A DNA stretch of 64,000 nucleotides from Arthrobacter sp. B3I9 (GCF_030816935.1 NZ_JAUSYO010000001.1:3968001-4032000), one strand, 5' to 3'; shown: positions 1 through 9,100, counted from the stretch's first letter. Notes: a model not told the origin generated them from the sequence alone. Program-made: numbers and translations.

Positions 1-527
1 AACTGCCGCCCGAGCCAGAACGGGAACCGGAACCGCCCCGCTATGCGCCCGCGGCAGCCCAGATCCCGCAGTATGCTGCCGCCGGATCGGTGGCTTCCGC
101 TGCGCCCGCCAGCGACCCGGACGGCTGGGGGGCCCCGCAATTGGTGCCTGTCGGGGCCGCTCCTGCCGACCGGGCCTCGCTCGCCGCCGCCGATATTGCC
201 CCGATAACGGCACCGTCGACGCCGGTCGCGGCGCCGCAGAGACCCATCCCCGCTCCGGATTCTGCTGGGCACTCAGCGCAGGAGAGCGCCGGGCGGCTGA
301 GCCTCTATCAGCGGTTGTCCAACAGCCCTGAAGCCGAGGCCGGACGAGCCAAAGCGCCAGCCCGTGCGGCGTCACCTGCGACGTACGTTCAGGACGTCCC
401 CAGCGCAGACGACGAGACCATCGAGGAATCAGGCGTCTTCGGCCGCGCCGCCGTCGAGCGTATTCTGGGCGGGAAGCTGGTGGAAGAGCGGTCCTTGGAC
501 GGCACTCCATTGGCCCCGCGCTTCTAG
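1..527 (+). CDS. dnaX: DNA polymerase III subunit gamma/tau, C-terminal fragment
   Basis: Partial gene; the reading frame is open from base 3 and the 5' part lies outside the window. It would encode the clamp-loader ATPase of the replicative polymerase, but only the tail is visible. What is seen is a low-complexity linker rich in Pro, Ala and Ser, an acidic stretch, then the ending [14 protein letters not shown] followed by about a dozen residues. A Pro/Ala-rich linker with a short conserved end just before recR is the usual arrangement for actinobacterial dnaX. No ATPase motifs are present here, so the call rests on the ending and on synteny with recR 53 bases downstream. Confidence 0.8.
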   Translation, partial: LPPEPEREPEPPRYAPAAAQIPQYAAAGSVASAAPASDPDGWGAPQLVPVGAAPADRASLAAADIAPITAPSTPVAAPQRPIPAPDSAGHSAQESAGRLSLYQRLSNSPEAEAGRAKAPARAASPATYVQDVPSADDETIEESGVFGRAAVERILGGKLVEERSLDGTPLAPRF

Positions 528-580
528 CCGCCCGGCCCGCCCCGTGGCCCCCGCCCACTCCCCTAACGAACGAGGAAATT

Positions 581-1180
581 GTGTACGAAGGTGCAGTTCA
601 AGAGCTGATCGACGAGCTCGGACGCCTTCCCGGGGTCGGGCCCAAGTCCGCGCAGCGCCTGGCTTTCCACATTCTGGAGGCCGACCCACAGGACATGAAA
701 CGCCTGGTCGAGGCGATCACGACCGTCAAGGAACGCGTTAAATTCTGCACCGTCTGCGGAAACGTCACAGAGCAGGAGTTGTGCAATATCTGCCGCGATC
801 CGCGCCGGGACCCCTCAGTGATCTGCGTCGTCGAAGAATCGAAAGACGTGCTCGCCGTCGAGCGGACCCGTTCGTTCCGTGGCAGGTACCACGTACTCGG
901 CGGCGCCATTAACCCCATCGCCGGCGTCGGCCCCGAGCAGCTCCGGATCCGTGAGCTCCTCACGCGGCTCAACGACGGCGCCATCCAGGAAATCATCATC
1001 GCCACCGATCCCAACCTCGAAGGTGAGGCCACGGCCACCTATCTCGCGCGGATGCTCAAGTCGATCGGCATTGCCGTCACGAGGCTTGCCTCCGGGCTGC
1101 CAGTCGGCGGGGACCTCGAATACGCCGATGAAGTCACCCTTGGCCGGGCCTTTGAAGGCCGCCGCAGCGCGTTGAGCTGA
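581..1180 (+). CDS. recR: Recombination protein RecR
   Basis: A 199-residue protein, the normal length for RecR, which works with RecF and RecO to load RecA at gapped DNA. The N-terminal helix-hairpin-helix ([17 protein letters not shown], about residues 15-31) is followed by a four-cysteine zinc motif (CTVC...CNIC, about residues 57-72) and a Toprim domain (ICVVEESKD, then the [11 protein letters not shown] region). The start is GTG at 581 with GAGGA four bases upstream. It follows dnaX, a conserved pairing, and is probably cotranscribed with it. No unusual residues were seen. Confidence 0.96.
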   Translation: MYEGAVQELIDELGRLPGVGPKSAQRLAFHILEADPQDMKRLVEAITTVKERVKFCTVCGNVTEQELCNICRDPRRDPSVICVVEESKDVLAVERTRSFRGRYHVLGGAINPIAGVGPEQLRIRELLTRLNDGAIQEIIIATDPNLEGEATATYLARMLKSIGIAVTRLASGLPVGGDLEYADEVTLGRAFEGRRSALS

Positions 1181-1229
1181 CCGCCGGTCTGCACGCACCA
1201 GACTTGCCATCATCGTCAGCTCAGCCACT

Positions 1230-1279
1230 GGACATGTACCGTGCCTCACGCCAGGAACGGACATGATGCCAATATGTCC
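1230..1279. promoter_or_regulatory. Cluster of GGACAT half-sites upstream of aspartokinase
   Basis: The motif GGACAT occurs at 1230-1235 and 1259-1264 and in inverted orientation (ATGTCC) at 1274-1279. The last two form a perfect 6-base inverted repeat with a 9-base spacer. The cluster lies in the 263-base gap between recR and the aspartokinase gene and could be an operator. No regulator is linked to it, so the function is a guess from spacing and symmetry. Confidence 0.25.
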
Positions 1280-1338
1280 AGTCCCCGCAGCAAAAGGAGG
1301 GCATGTCCCGGCGGGAGGCGTCTGGCATGCGGTCACAA

Positions 1339-1367
1339 TTTATCGCCGGAGGGCCGCCGGCGATAAA
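1339..1367. promoter_or_regulatory. Perfect 11-bp hairpin in the aspartokinase leader
   Basis: TTTATCGCCGG (1339-1349) and its exact complement (1357-1367) flank a 7-base loop, 76 bases before the aspartokinase start. No T-run follows, so it is unlikely to be a simple terminator. It may be an operator for a dimeric regulator or an RNA structure in the leader. Confidence 0.35.
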
Positions 1368-1443
1368 CTTGGGAAAGAAGTTACGCGGTCGCGCCATTTG
1401 GCTGCTTGGCCCAGAACCCCGATGATCCAGTGAGGGTGCGCGC

Positions 1444-2802
1444 ATGAGTTTGCCCACTACAGAAGCCCAGCCCGGACAGCAGCCGCAGCAGCTGCCTGCC
1501 TCGACCGCCGTCACCCAGCACCTCGTGGTGAAGAAGTTCGGCGGATCCTCGGTGGCGGATGCGGAAGGCATCAAGCGCGTCGCCCGGCGGGTCGTCGATG
1601 CCCACAACGCCGGGGACGAAGTGGTTGTGGTGGTTTCAGCCATGGGCGACACCACCGACGAACTGCTCGACCTTGCCGCCCAGGTTACTGATTCAGCCCC
1701 CGCCCGTGAGATGGACATGCTCCTCTCCGCAGGAGAGCGGATCTCGATGGCACTGCTGGCGATGGCGATCAACAAGTTCGGCGCCTCCGCCCAGTCCTTC
1801 ACCGGATCCCAGGCCGGCATGATCACTGACGGCATCCACGGCAAGGCACGGATCATCGACGTTGATCCGCACCGAATCCGCACCGCCCTGGACAAGGGCC
1901 ACATCGCGATCGTCGCCGGCTTCCAGGGCATGAGCCGCACCACCAACGAAATCACCACGCTGGGACGCGGCGGTTCAGACACGACGGCGGTGGCACTCGC
2001 CGCTGCGCTCGAGGCCGACGTCTGCGAAATCTTCACGGACGTCGACGGCATCTACACCGCCGATCCACGAGTCGTTTCGTCCGCCCGGAAAATCGACCGG
2101 ATTTCCAGCGAGGAAATGCTGGAACTGGCCGCCTCCGGAGCCAAGATCCTCCACCTGCGCTGCGTGGAATACGCGCGCCGCTTCGGCGTGCCGCTGCACG
2201 TCCGGTCCTCATTCAGCCAGAACGAAGGCACCTGGGTAATGCCCAGTGCCGACGACAAGATCACGACCCAAAAGGGAGTTGCCTTGGAGCAGCCAATCAT
2301 CTCAGGTGTCGCCCACGACCGTTCCGAAGCGAAGGTCACGGTCGTCGGAGTCCCCGATATCCCCGGCAAGGCTGCGGCGATCTTCCAGGTCATCGCCGAT
2401 GCGCACTCGAACATCGACATGATCGTGCAGAACGTCTCGACCCACGGCACCGGCCGGACCGACATTTCGTTCACGCTGCCCATCATCGAGGGCGCCGACG
2501 CCCTCGCCGCCCTCCGTGCCGCGCAGGCCGAAATCGGCTTCGAGAACGTCGAGTACAACGAGAAGATCGGCAAGCTGTCCCTGATCGGTGCCGGCATGCG
2601 CTCCCACCCGGGCGTTTCGGCGCGCTTCTTTGCGGCGCTCTCCGCGGCAGGGATCAACATCAACATGATCTCCACCTCGGAAATCCGCATCTCGGTGGTC
2701 ACGCACGCGGACCTGCTGGATGACGCCGTCCGCGCCATCCACAAAGCGTTCGACCTGGACACTGAGGATGAGGCGACTGTCTACGGGGGCACCGGCCGCT
2801 GA
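1444..2802 (+). CDS. lysC: Aspartokinase
   Basis: Phosphorylates aspartate, the first step towards lysine, threonine, methionine and diaminopimelate. The protein has 452 residues. An N-terminal extension of about 28 residues (Gln/Pro-rich) precedes the kinase motif KFGGSS (residues 31-36); [13 protein letters not shown] follows in the kinase domain. The C-terminal third holds two ACT domains ([18 protein letters not shown] and [14 protein letters not shown]) that bind feedback inhibitors. Actinobacterial homologues are usually near 420 residues, so the long N-terminus may mean the true start is further in; ATG 1444 has GAGGG upstream. It ends GGTGR, as in Corynebacterium. A terminator at 2931-2962 closes the unit. 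Confidence 0.95.
   Translation: MSLPTTEAQPGQQPQQLPASTAVTQHLVVKKFGGSSVADAEGIKRVARRVVDAHNAGDEVVVVVSAMGDTTDELLDLAAQVTDSAPAREMDMLLSAGERISMALLAMAINKFGASAQSFTGSQAGMITDGIHGKARIIDVDPHRIRTALDKGHIAIVAGFQGMSRTTNEITTLGRGGSDTTAVALAAALEADVCEIFTDVDGIYTADPRVVSSARKIDRISSEEMLELAASGAKILHLRCVEYARRFGVPLHVRSSFSQNEGTWVMPSADDKITTQKGVALEQPIISGVAHDRSEAKVTVVGVPDIPGKAAAIFQVIADAHSNIDMIVQNVSTHGTGRTDISFTLPIIEGADALAALRAAQAEIGFENVEYNEKIGKLSLIGAGMRSHPGVSARFFAALSAAGININMISTSEIRISVVTHADLLDDAVRAIHKAFDLDTEDEATVYGGTGR
2271..2286 (+). promoter_or_regulatory. Candidate internal start for an aspartokinase beta subunit
   Basis: AAAGGGAG (2271-2278) lies 5 bases before an in-frame TTG (2284-2286) inside lysC. That codon begins [17 protein letters not shown], which lines up with the recalled start of the Corynebacterium glutamicum beta subunit (MEEAVLTGVATDKSEAK), where ATG is the internal start. 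Use here would give a separate 172-residue ACT-domain subunit (2284-2802). The Shine-Dalgarno match is seen; use of the start is inferred. Confidence 0.35.
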
Positions 2803-2875
2803 GGCAGGTGCCCCCGAGTTCCCCCGGCCGCTGAGGCAGGTGCCCCCGAGTTCCCCCGGCCGCTGGGGCAGGTGC
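2794..2875. repeat. 32-bp tandem duplication spanning the lysC stop codon
   Basis: A 32-base unit starting GGCCGCTGAGGCAGGTG occupies 2794-2825 and is repeated exactly at 2826-2857; a third partial copy with one mismatch runs 2858-2875. The first copy contains the last codons and TGA stop of lysC, so the repeat arose by duplication of the gene end without altering the protein. Confidence 0.9.
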
Positions 2876-2930
2876 TTAAAGCCGGCGCCAACAGCCGGAC
2901 GGAGCGGACAGCAACGCGAGTGGAACAATA

Positions 2931-2962
2931 AAAGGGAGCGGCACCGGCCGCTCCCTTTTTTT
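2931..2962 (+). terminator. Rho-independent terminator after lysC
   Basis: AAAGGGAGCGG pairs with CCGCTCCCTTT across a short loop and is followed by a run of seven T (2956-2962). It lies about 130 bases after lysC and just before the convergent minus-strand gene ending at 2983; the A-run on the other side means it may serve both directions. Confidence 0.85.
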
Positions 2963-2982
2963 CTGCCCTTGCGGGGCACTAT

Positions 2983-3219
2983 TCAGACTTGCTCTTTCGG
3001 GAGGTCTTCCCGGCGGACCGCGTAGTGGTGTCCCTGAGCATCGGTCTCCACTTCAAAACCTGCCAGGTCCGACTCGGAGGCCAGCTCGAAGTCGTCATGC
3101 CTGTGAATGACCGGCGCGGCGTAGTCCCCGCGTTGGGCCGGGCCAAAAAGGAAACGAGCCCACGACGACGGGTGCAGGTGCTGCCTCAGCACACCCAGTG
3201 CAATTGCCACAATTCCCAC
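2983..3219 (-). CDS. Small hypothetical protein
   Basis: A 78-residue protein starting with GTG at 3219, with GGAAAG and a G-run just upstream. The first dozen residues (MGIVAIALGVL) are hydrophobic and could be a short membrane or signal segment; the rest is hydrophilic, rich in His, Asp and Glu. I do not recognise a family. It sits between the lysC terminator and another small minus-strand gene and has ordinary codon use for this GC content. It could be a spurious frame, but the ribosome-binding site and the convergent position after a terminator favour a real gene. Confidence 0.5.
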   Translation of the reverse strand: MGIVAIALGVLRQHLHPSSWARFLFGPAQRGDYAAPVIHRHDDFELASESDLAGFEVETDAQGHHYAVRREDLPKEQV

Positions 3220-3358
3220 CCCCTTTCCACCGTTGGGGTCCGGCAGAAACGGCGCTGGCGCAAAGCTGGTGCCGTTGAGGTCATCTTACGCCCCACCTGC
3301 AGGGAAAGGCACGGGATGCCGGCGTCCGAACCGCATGCCGACCGGCCGCCGGAGCTGC

Positions 3359-3583
3359 CTACCGCAGGGATTTATCGTCGGGGTTTTTGGGCACAACGTA
3401 GGTGCTGCCGTCCGGCCGGCGCACCGTTTCCCACTGTTGGGTTTCGGCCTCGCGCTGGGCCAGCAGCTGCCGGTTCTGCTCCGTCATTTCGTGCACGGCG
3501 GACGTCCGGCTGGCGGGGCCGAAAATCGCCCGGAGCTTGCCGGTTTTGCGCATGAACCTCTGGGCTGGGCTTTCCTTTTCCAT
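3359..3583 (-). CDS. Small hypothetical protein divergent from a MarR regulator
   Basis: A 74-residue, charged, Gln-rich soluble protein with no signal peptide or membrane segment. ATG 3583 is preceded by GGAGTGGA, a good ribosome-binding site. The middle (about residues 30-52, EMTEQNRQLLAQREAETQQWE) looks helical and possibly coiled-coil; the end PDGSTYVVPKNPDD suggests a short beta turn. It is divergent from the MarR gene at 3667 across an 83-base gap that holds a palindrome, so the two are probably controlled together. No function can be given. Confidence 0.62.
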   Translation of the reverse strand: MEKESPAQRFMRKTGKLRAIFGPASRTSAVHEMTEQNRQLLAQREAETQQWETVRRPDGSTYVVPKNPDDKSLR

Positions 3584-3620
3584 TTATCCACTCCACTCCT
3601 CAGGACGAACGACTTCCATC

Positions 3621-3646
3621 AGTGTACGCTAATCATTAGTGCGTTA
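3621..3646. promoter_or_regulatory. Palindrome in the divergent gap before the MarR gene (probable operator)
   Basis: Within the gap, ACGCTAAT and ATTAGTGCGT (about 3627-3644) form an imperfect inverted repeat around a central C. AT-rich palindromes of this size next to a divergent marR gene are typical autoregulatory operators. It lies 20-40 bases before both starts. Binding is inferred. Confidence 0.45.
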
Positions 3647-3666
3647 ACTATCGACCGGAGGCGCCC

Positions 3667-4170
3667 ATGACAAATCTGACCGAAGTCCCAGCCGAAAGCC
3701 CCGGCGGGCAAGCTGCAGCTGACGACGACCTTCTGCTGGAGCGGCAACTCTGCTTCGCCCTGACCGTCGCATCCCGCAGCGTGGTGGGCGCCTACAAGCC
3801 CGTACTCGACAAGCTCGGCCTGACGCACCCGCAATACCTCGTCATGCTCAGCCTGTGGGAGTCCAGTCCCCGGTCGGTCCGGGACATCAGCGAGGCGCTG
3901 GCCCAGGAGCCCGCAACCATTTCGCCGCTGTTGCGCCGTCTGGAAGCCGCGGGCTTCATCACCCGGCAACGCATCCCAGGAAATGAACGCACCCTCGCGG
4001 TGGGCCTGACCCCCCTCGGAGCCGCCCTGCGGCAGCAGGCCACCGAGGTCCCGACAACCATGATGGCGCGGCTGAGCCTGACCCGGGAACAGGTCGGCCG
4101 GCTCCATGCGTCGATGATGGAGTTGATTGCCGCCACCCGCGCCACTGCCGAAGAAACGCCCCGGCGGTAG
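3667..4170 (+). CDS. MarR-family regulator, OhrR-like
   Basis: A 167-residue winged-helix repressor. The segment LERQLCFALTVASRSVVGAY followed by KPVLDKLGLTHPQYLVMLSLWE matches the start of OhrR-type organic-peroxide sensors, including the reactive cysteine (Cys29). The recognition region RDISEALAQEPATISPLLRRLE and the wing (RIPGNERTLAVGLT) follow. ATG 3667 has GGAGG five bases upstream. OhrR usually sits beside ohr; no ohr is seen here, and the divergent neighbour is an unknown 74-residue protein. The protein should therefore sense a thiol oxidant by its cysteine, but its target is open. It could be a more general MarR repressor. Confidence 0.9.
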   Translation: MTNLTEVPAESPGGQAAADDDLLLERQLCFALTVASRSVVGAYKPVLDKLGLTHPQYLVMLSLWESSPRSVRDISEALAQEPATISPLLRRLEAAGFITRQRIPGNERTLAVGLTPLGAALRQQATEVPTTMMARLSLTREQVGRLHASMMELIAATRATAEETPRR

Positions 4171-4198
4171 AATGTGCGTAAAAAGAGGAGGACTGCTG

Positions 4199-4750
4199 AT
4201 GTTCAAGCAACTGAGCCGTGCCGCGTTGGTCCTTACGGCGGTGGCAGGACTTGCCGCCTGCAATCCCGGTGCGGCGCCGTCCCCCTCGCCTTCCGCCCCA
4301 GCAAGCGCCAGCCCTTCCGCGTCCTCGGGCACCCTCGCCCCGGACACGGAGACCACTGCCCCGGCGCCTTCGCCGTCGGCAGCGCCGCTGACTGCCGGCC
4401 CGGGCCAGGGCAACGCGGAACTCTCCATCATGGTCAAACCCTCCGAAAACGGCGCGCCTTCCAACTTCACGCTCGTCTGCCAGAACGGGGTCCCCGCCGC
4501 GGAAAGCCAGCACCCTAATGCCGCCACCGCCTGCACTGCCCTTAAGGGCAACGCGGCCATTGTCAGCCCGGCCACAAAGGCACCGGACCAGACCTGCACG
4601 CAGCAGTACGGCGGCCCGCAGCAGGCCACGGTCTCCGGCGTGGTGGACGGCAAGCCTGTCGAAGCGAGCTTCAGCCTGAGTGACGGCTGCCAGATTGCCG
4701 CCTGGAATGCCGCGAAGGACGTCCTTGGGTCAACTGCAGGGGCTGTCTGA
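4199..4750 (+). CDS. Lipoprotein with subtilisin-inhibitor-like (SSI) domain
   Basis: A 183-residue lipoprotein. Residues 1-21 form a lipoprotein signal ending LAAC (Cys21); residues 22-70 are a Pro/Ser/Ala linker; residues 75-175 resemble the Streptomyces subtilisin inhibitor fold. Four cysteines (94, 112, 133, 164) match the two SSI disulfides, with HPNAATAC corresponding to the conserved HP...AC region. In SSI the reactive P1 residue is two after the third cysteine; here CTQQY places Gln at P1. ATG 4199 follows AGAGGAGG. The next gene overlaps its end. It would sit on the outer membrane face and could inhibit a secreted protease; the subtilase at 6188 is the obvious candidate. Confidence 0.8.
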   Translation: MFKQLSRAALVLTAVAGLAACNPGAAPSPSPSAPASASPSASSGTLAPDTETTAPAPSPSAAPLTAGPGQGNAELSIMVKPSENGAPSNFTLVCQNGVPAAESQHPNAATACTALKGNAAIVSPATKAPDQTCTQQYGGPQQATVSGVVDGKPVEASFSLSDGCQIAAWNAAKDVLGSTAGAV

Positions 4751-5702
4751 GCTGGTGCACCTTCCGCAGGAAGACTGGCTGCCGCGCCAGGCCGCGCACC
4801 AACAGCGTGTCCGGCACTATTCCGAGCCCTACCTCGCCCGCCGTTCCGCCGGCCGCAAGCACCCCGTGGAGGATTTCCTCTTCACGTACTACACGCAGAA
4901 ACCCGGGCAGCTGCTGCGCTGGCACGCCGGTGCCGGCGTCGTCCTTTCCGGCCCCGAGGCGGCCGAGCGCAGCGGGTGGAAGTATTACCGCCCTGCCGAC
5001 GACGGCGAGCGCGCCGCCGCTGGCATCCCGGGCGGCACCGCTGCGGTGACGGTCGACGTCGACTCCTTCCTCCGGGACCGCCGCCCGGCCGTGGAGTTCG
5101 CGGCCGTCATCCTGGCCGGCACGGCCGGAAGGCCCGCACAATTCGGTTGTTTCGGCCTGCATGAATGGGCCATGGTCTACCGGCAGGACAAGTTCGAGCT
5201 GCGGCACGAATACCTGCAGCTGCGGCTCGGCTCCGAACAGACCGACCAGGTGGTGGAGGACAACCGGATCCGCTGCAGCCATTTCGACGCTTTCCGCTTC
5301 TACACGCCGGACGCCGTGCCGCTGAACAGCCTTGCGCCGAGCCGCGAAAACCAGCGGGTCATGGAGCAACCCGGCTGCCTGCACGCCAATATGGATCTCT
5401 ACAAATGGGCGTACAAGCTCGCTCCCCTGCTTCCCAGCGAACTCGTCATGGACTGCTTCGAATTGTCCTGGCGCATCCGGACGATGGACATGCAGGCGTC
5501 CCCCTATGACCTCGGCGAATGGGGTTACCCGCCCATCCGCATCGAAACGCCCGAAGGCAAAGCCGAGTACGTGGAGCAGCAGCGGTCCTTTGCCGCCGAA
5601 TCGCAGGAGCTGCGGGCGCGGCTGCTGCACGAACTCGCGCCGACTCTCCAGGCGCTGACATTGACCGGCGCCCGCAGCCTGAGCCCGGAGGGAGCACAAT
5701 GA
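4725..5702 (+). CDS. 3-methyladenine DNA glycosylase-family protein
   Basis: About 325 residues, cytoplasmic. The pattern HxxRV...YLARR...KHPVEDFLFTYY near the start and the conserved HLGEW-like ending are what I recall from an actinobacterial family annotated as 3-methyladenine DNA glycosylase; the biochemical basis of that name is unclear to me. The start is uncertain: TTG 4725 has GAAGGA five bases upstream and overlaps the preceding gene by 26 bases; GTG 4755 is an alternative. The stop overlaps the next start (ATGA at 5699). It is thus locked by translational coupling between two SSI-like genes, an odd partner for a DNA-repair-type protein. Confidence 0.75.
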   Translation: MGQLQGLSELVHLPQEDWLPRQAAHQQRVRHYSEPYLARRSAGRKHPVEDFLFTYYTQKPGQLLRWHAGAGVVLSGPEAAERSGWKYYRPADDGERAAAGIPGGTAAVTVDVDSFLRDRRPAVEFAAVILAGTAGRPAQFGCFGLHEWAMVYRQDKFELRHEYLQLRLGSEQTDQVVEDNRIRCSHFDAFRFYTPDAVPLNSLAPSRENQRVMEQPGCLHANMDLYKWAYKLAPLLPSELVMDCFELSWRIRTMDMQASPYDLGEWGYPPIRIETPEGKAEYVEQQRSFAAESQELRARLLHELAPTLQALTLTGARSLSPEGAQ

Positions 5703-6079
5703 CCATTCCCGATGAGGCACCGAGCAGGCTCGACGTCGACCTGACCATCCGTCTGACCGAGGCACCGGGCGGCCCGCAATACACGTTCCGGCTGGAAGCC
5801 AGCGGCGGCACCCCCGGCGCCGGCTGCACGCTGCCGGATCCTGCCGCGGCCCTCAAGGCGGTGCAGCGGTTCGGCGAGGACATCTTCTTTCCGAGGCCAG
5901 GGCCGCCGAAGATGTGCACGCAGCAGTATGGCGGCCCCCAGGTGGCAGTGGTGACGGGCTGGTTCATGGCCCGCAAGGTGCACAGCCAGTTCAGCCGTAC
6001 CGATGGCTGCGAGATCGCGCGCTGGCGGGCCATGGCACCGCTGCTCGGCGGCGTAGCCGGCTCCACGGGCGCGGTTTAG
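5699..6079 (+). CDS. Second SSI-like protein, no signal peptide
   Basis: A 126-residue paralogue of the lipoprotein at 4199: both contain CTQQYGGP, a DGC(Q/E)IA(A/R)W segment and end GST(A)GAV. It has no signal peptide or lipobox in this frame and only three cysteines (43, 73, 104); the residue matching Cys112 of the paralogue is missing, so one SSI disulfide cannot form. ATG 5699 overlaps the upstream stop. It could be a cytoplasmic derivative with a new role or a decaying duplicate. The first disulfide loss and missing export make a role as extracellular inhibitor less likely than for the first copy. Confidence 0.7.
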   Translation: MTIPDEAPSRLDVDLTIRLTEAPGGPQYTFRLEASGGTPGAGCTLPDPAAALKAVQRFGEDIFFPRPGPPKMCTQQYGGPQVAVVTGWFMARKVHSQFSRTDGCEIARWRAMAPLLGGVAGSTGAV

Positions 6080-6124
6080 CCGGACCGCGGCCGCACCAAC
6101 CAGACCGGCACAGTCCGGCCCAAG

Positions 6125-6168
6125 AAACGGCAATGGCCGGCGGTGGAGACCGCCGGCCATTGCCGTTT
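6125..6168. terminator. Bidirectional hairpin between convergent genes
   Basis: A perfect 20-bp stem (6125-6144 with 6149-6168) around the loop GGAG, starting AAACGG and ending CCGTTT. It lies between the SSI-like gene and the convergent subtilase, and A/T ends on both sides suit termination in both directions. Confidence 0.9.
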
Positions 6169-6187
6169 AAGGGGCTGCAGTGCGTGC

Positions 6188-9100
6188 TTAGATGGCGTTG
6201 TTGGGAGCGTGCTTGGGATCCTCGTTCTGGATCTTGCCCTTCTCCTTCTTCACCTTCTTGCCCTTGTCCTTCTTGTCCTTCTTGTCCTTCTTGTCCTTGC
6301 TTTCGTGCTTGCCGCCGTCGTCGCCGCTGTCACCGGGACCGTCATTGCTGTCCTGGTCCTCGGAGACCGGCGGAACCAGGACGGTGCCCGCCGGTGTCAC
6401 GAGGACGCTGACGAAGGTCGGATCACTGGCTCCGGCGAATGTTACGCGGCCGATGTAGGAGCCGGCCTCCAGGCCCTTCCAGTTCAACGAAACCGAGCCG
6501 GATTTGCCGCTCGCCAGCCGCAGCGGATTCGGCGTGAGCGTCGCGTTGCCCACGTTCGGTACCAGCACTGACGCATCGACGCTTCCCTTGGTGGCCCGCA
6601 TGTCCGGGCTCGCGAACAGGTTCGCATAGATCGTGTATTCGCCCGGCGTCGGGTCCGGAATGGAAACCGACTCGCTGGCGGACGAGGTAGCAACCGTCAA
6701 CGGGCCGTCGGGGGTCATCACGTACATGTCGAAGTCCGCGTCCGGGTCCGAGGAAAAGACAGAGAACTTCGCCAGCGGGCTGCCGGCCGGGACCACGACC
6801 GTCTTGGTGAAGGTCGAGGCGTCCGTATCGCCGGGAACGAGTTCAATGGGTGTGGAATCGGCCTTGGACAGCCCGTCCAGGGTCATGCTGATGGGGCCGT
6901 TGGTGCCGGAGACCACCTTGATGGCCCCGGAACCGGTGCCGCCCTCGGAGGTGAAGGCGACATCCGGCGCGGCCACTGCCGACTGCGGACGGACCGCGAC
7001 CGGGGATGCCACGGTCTTGTTGGCACCCTGCCAGGTGAGGGAACCCATGGCGAACCGGCCGAGAGCGGCGTTCTGGTTCTCGAAGGAGACCTTGAAGGTC
7101 TTCTTCTCGCCCGCTGCACTGAAGTTCAGCACACCCGGGCTCACGTTGACCTTGATACCGGGAACATCAGCACTGACCCGGTAGGTGCCAGGGGTCAGCG
7201 CCGTCAGCGTACGGGTGACTTCGACTTTTCCCGTCAGGTTGCCCAACGAGAACGACGGAACGTTCATGTCACGCGGCTTGGTGGTACCCAGGCCCTCCAT
7301 GCCGAGATCGGTGCCGGTGCCCTGGACGAAGGCAAGGTAGTCGTTCGTGCCGGCGTCGTACACCAGGCCCGGATCCAGCACGCGGGCGGGGTCCACCTGG
7401 CCGGCGCCGGTAGCGAGGACGTCCCTATCCTTTGCGCCATTGGCGAGCTTGACGTCGCCTGCCGTGGTCATCATGGCGGACTTCACGACGGCGGGTGACC
7501 ACTTGGGGTTCTTAGCCAGGATCAGGGCGGCGAACCCCGCAACGTGCGGTGAGGCCATGGACGTGCCGGACAGGAAGCCGAAGTTGTCCCCGCCCGTTCC
7601 GATCGGTGACACACCGGCCAGCACCGCAACACCCGGGGCCGCGACATCGGGCTTAAGAAGGTCGGATCCGGCAGCGAGGAGCGGGCCGCGGGAGGAGAAG
7701 CCGGCGATCTGCGGCTGCGCCTCGAGCGGCTCCCCCGTGGTGTCCTTGTTGACGAGGGACACGGTCAGCGCCGGGTTGGCGGCAACCAGGTCCTTGATCG
7801 CCTCGGTGGCGGGCGGATTCACGTGGACCGTGGGGACGGCGTGCTTGTCCGTGTCCAGCGAGGAGTTGCTCAGGTTCACCAAAATCATGCCGACACCGCC
7901 GCCGCGGGCTACCTCAGCGCTTTTGGCCACACGGTCAAACACACCGCGGTCGCAGACGACAACATTGCCGGCCACTTTGGCCGGATCCAGCGTGTCCGGT
8001 CCGCAGAGCGCCGCGTTGGAATCCCCTACCGTGGAGGCTGCATCGGCGGAGAGGACGACGCTGGCGTTCGCCACCTCGCGGTTCATGATGCTGGCACCAC
8101 GGAACTTGCTGCCGTTGGAGAATTCGATGGTTCCCTGCAGTTCCTGCGAGAAGCTGGTGGCGGCAACCGTGGTGACCCACGGTTCGCCGTGGGTGACGGA
8201 ACTGGCGGCGGGGCCGGAGTTGCCGGCCGATACAGCGACGAAAATACCGGCCGAAGCGGCCGAAAGGAACGCCATCGACACAGGATCCGTCGTCGTGGTC
8301 GTCGAGCCGCCGATCGAGTAGTTAAGCACGTCTACGCCGTCGTGGATAGCTTGGTCGACGGCGGCAACGGCGGAGGAGCTGTAGCAGCCTCCGCTGTTGG
8401 GGTCGGTGTCCTCCCAGCAGACCTTGTAGATGGACAGCTTGGCCGCCGGGGCCACGCCGCTTGTCTTTCCAAAGCTGCGGCCGTCAACGACGGCTTCAAC
8501 GTTGGCGTTGCCGGCAGCGGTGCTCGCGGTGTGGGTGCCGTGGCTGTCCACATCGACCGGGGACAGCACTTCCTGGGATGCCCGGCCTTCTTCCGGGACG
8601 TACCTGAGGAAGTCGTCGGAGAAGTAGTGGGCGCTGAGGACCTTCGAGTTGCAGGCGGAGCCATCGAAGTCCGCGCCGGTTCCGACGCCCTTCTGGCACT
8701 CTCCGACGAATGTGTCGCCGTCGGACTTGAGCATCGCGATTTTGCCGTCGTCGGTGCGGTAGGGCATGCCGACCACGGGGTCTCCTACGAGCGGCTGTAC
8801 CTGCTCGCCCGCGAAGAACGGGTTGGACGGGGTGTAGCCGGTGTCGATGACGCCGACCACCACCCCCTTACCGGCACCGTCCTGGCCGCCGAACTTGGTG
8901 TCCCAGGTGCCGCCGGAACCGCTGAGCTTCAGGAAATCGGAGGTGGAATAGTCCGGAGCGTTTTCCGTGTCCGGAGCAACCACCAGGACGCCAGGATCCT
9001 TGGCGAGCTTGACGGCCTGGTTCGCAGTCAGGGTCGCGCTGAACCCGTTGACCGCCGCCGTGAACTGCCGCTGGATCTGGATCTTCTGCTGCCCGGCGAC

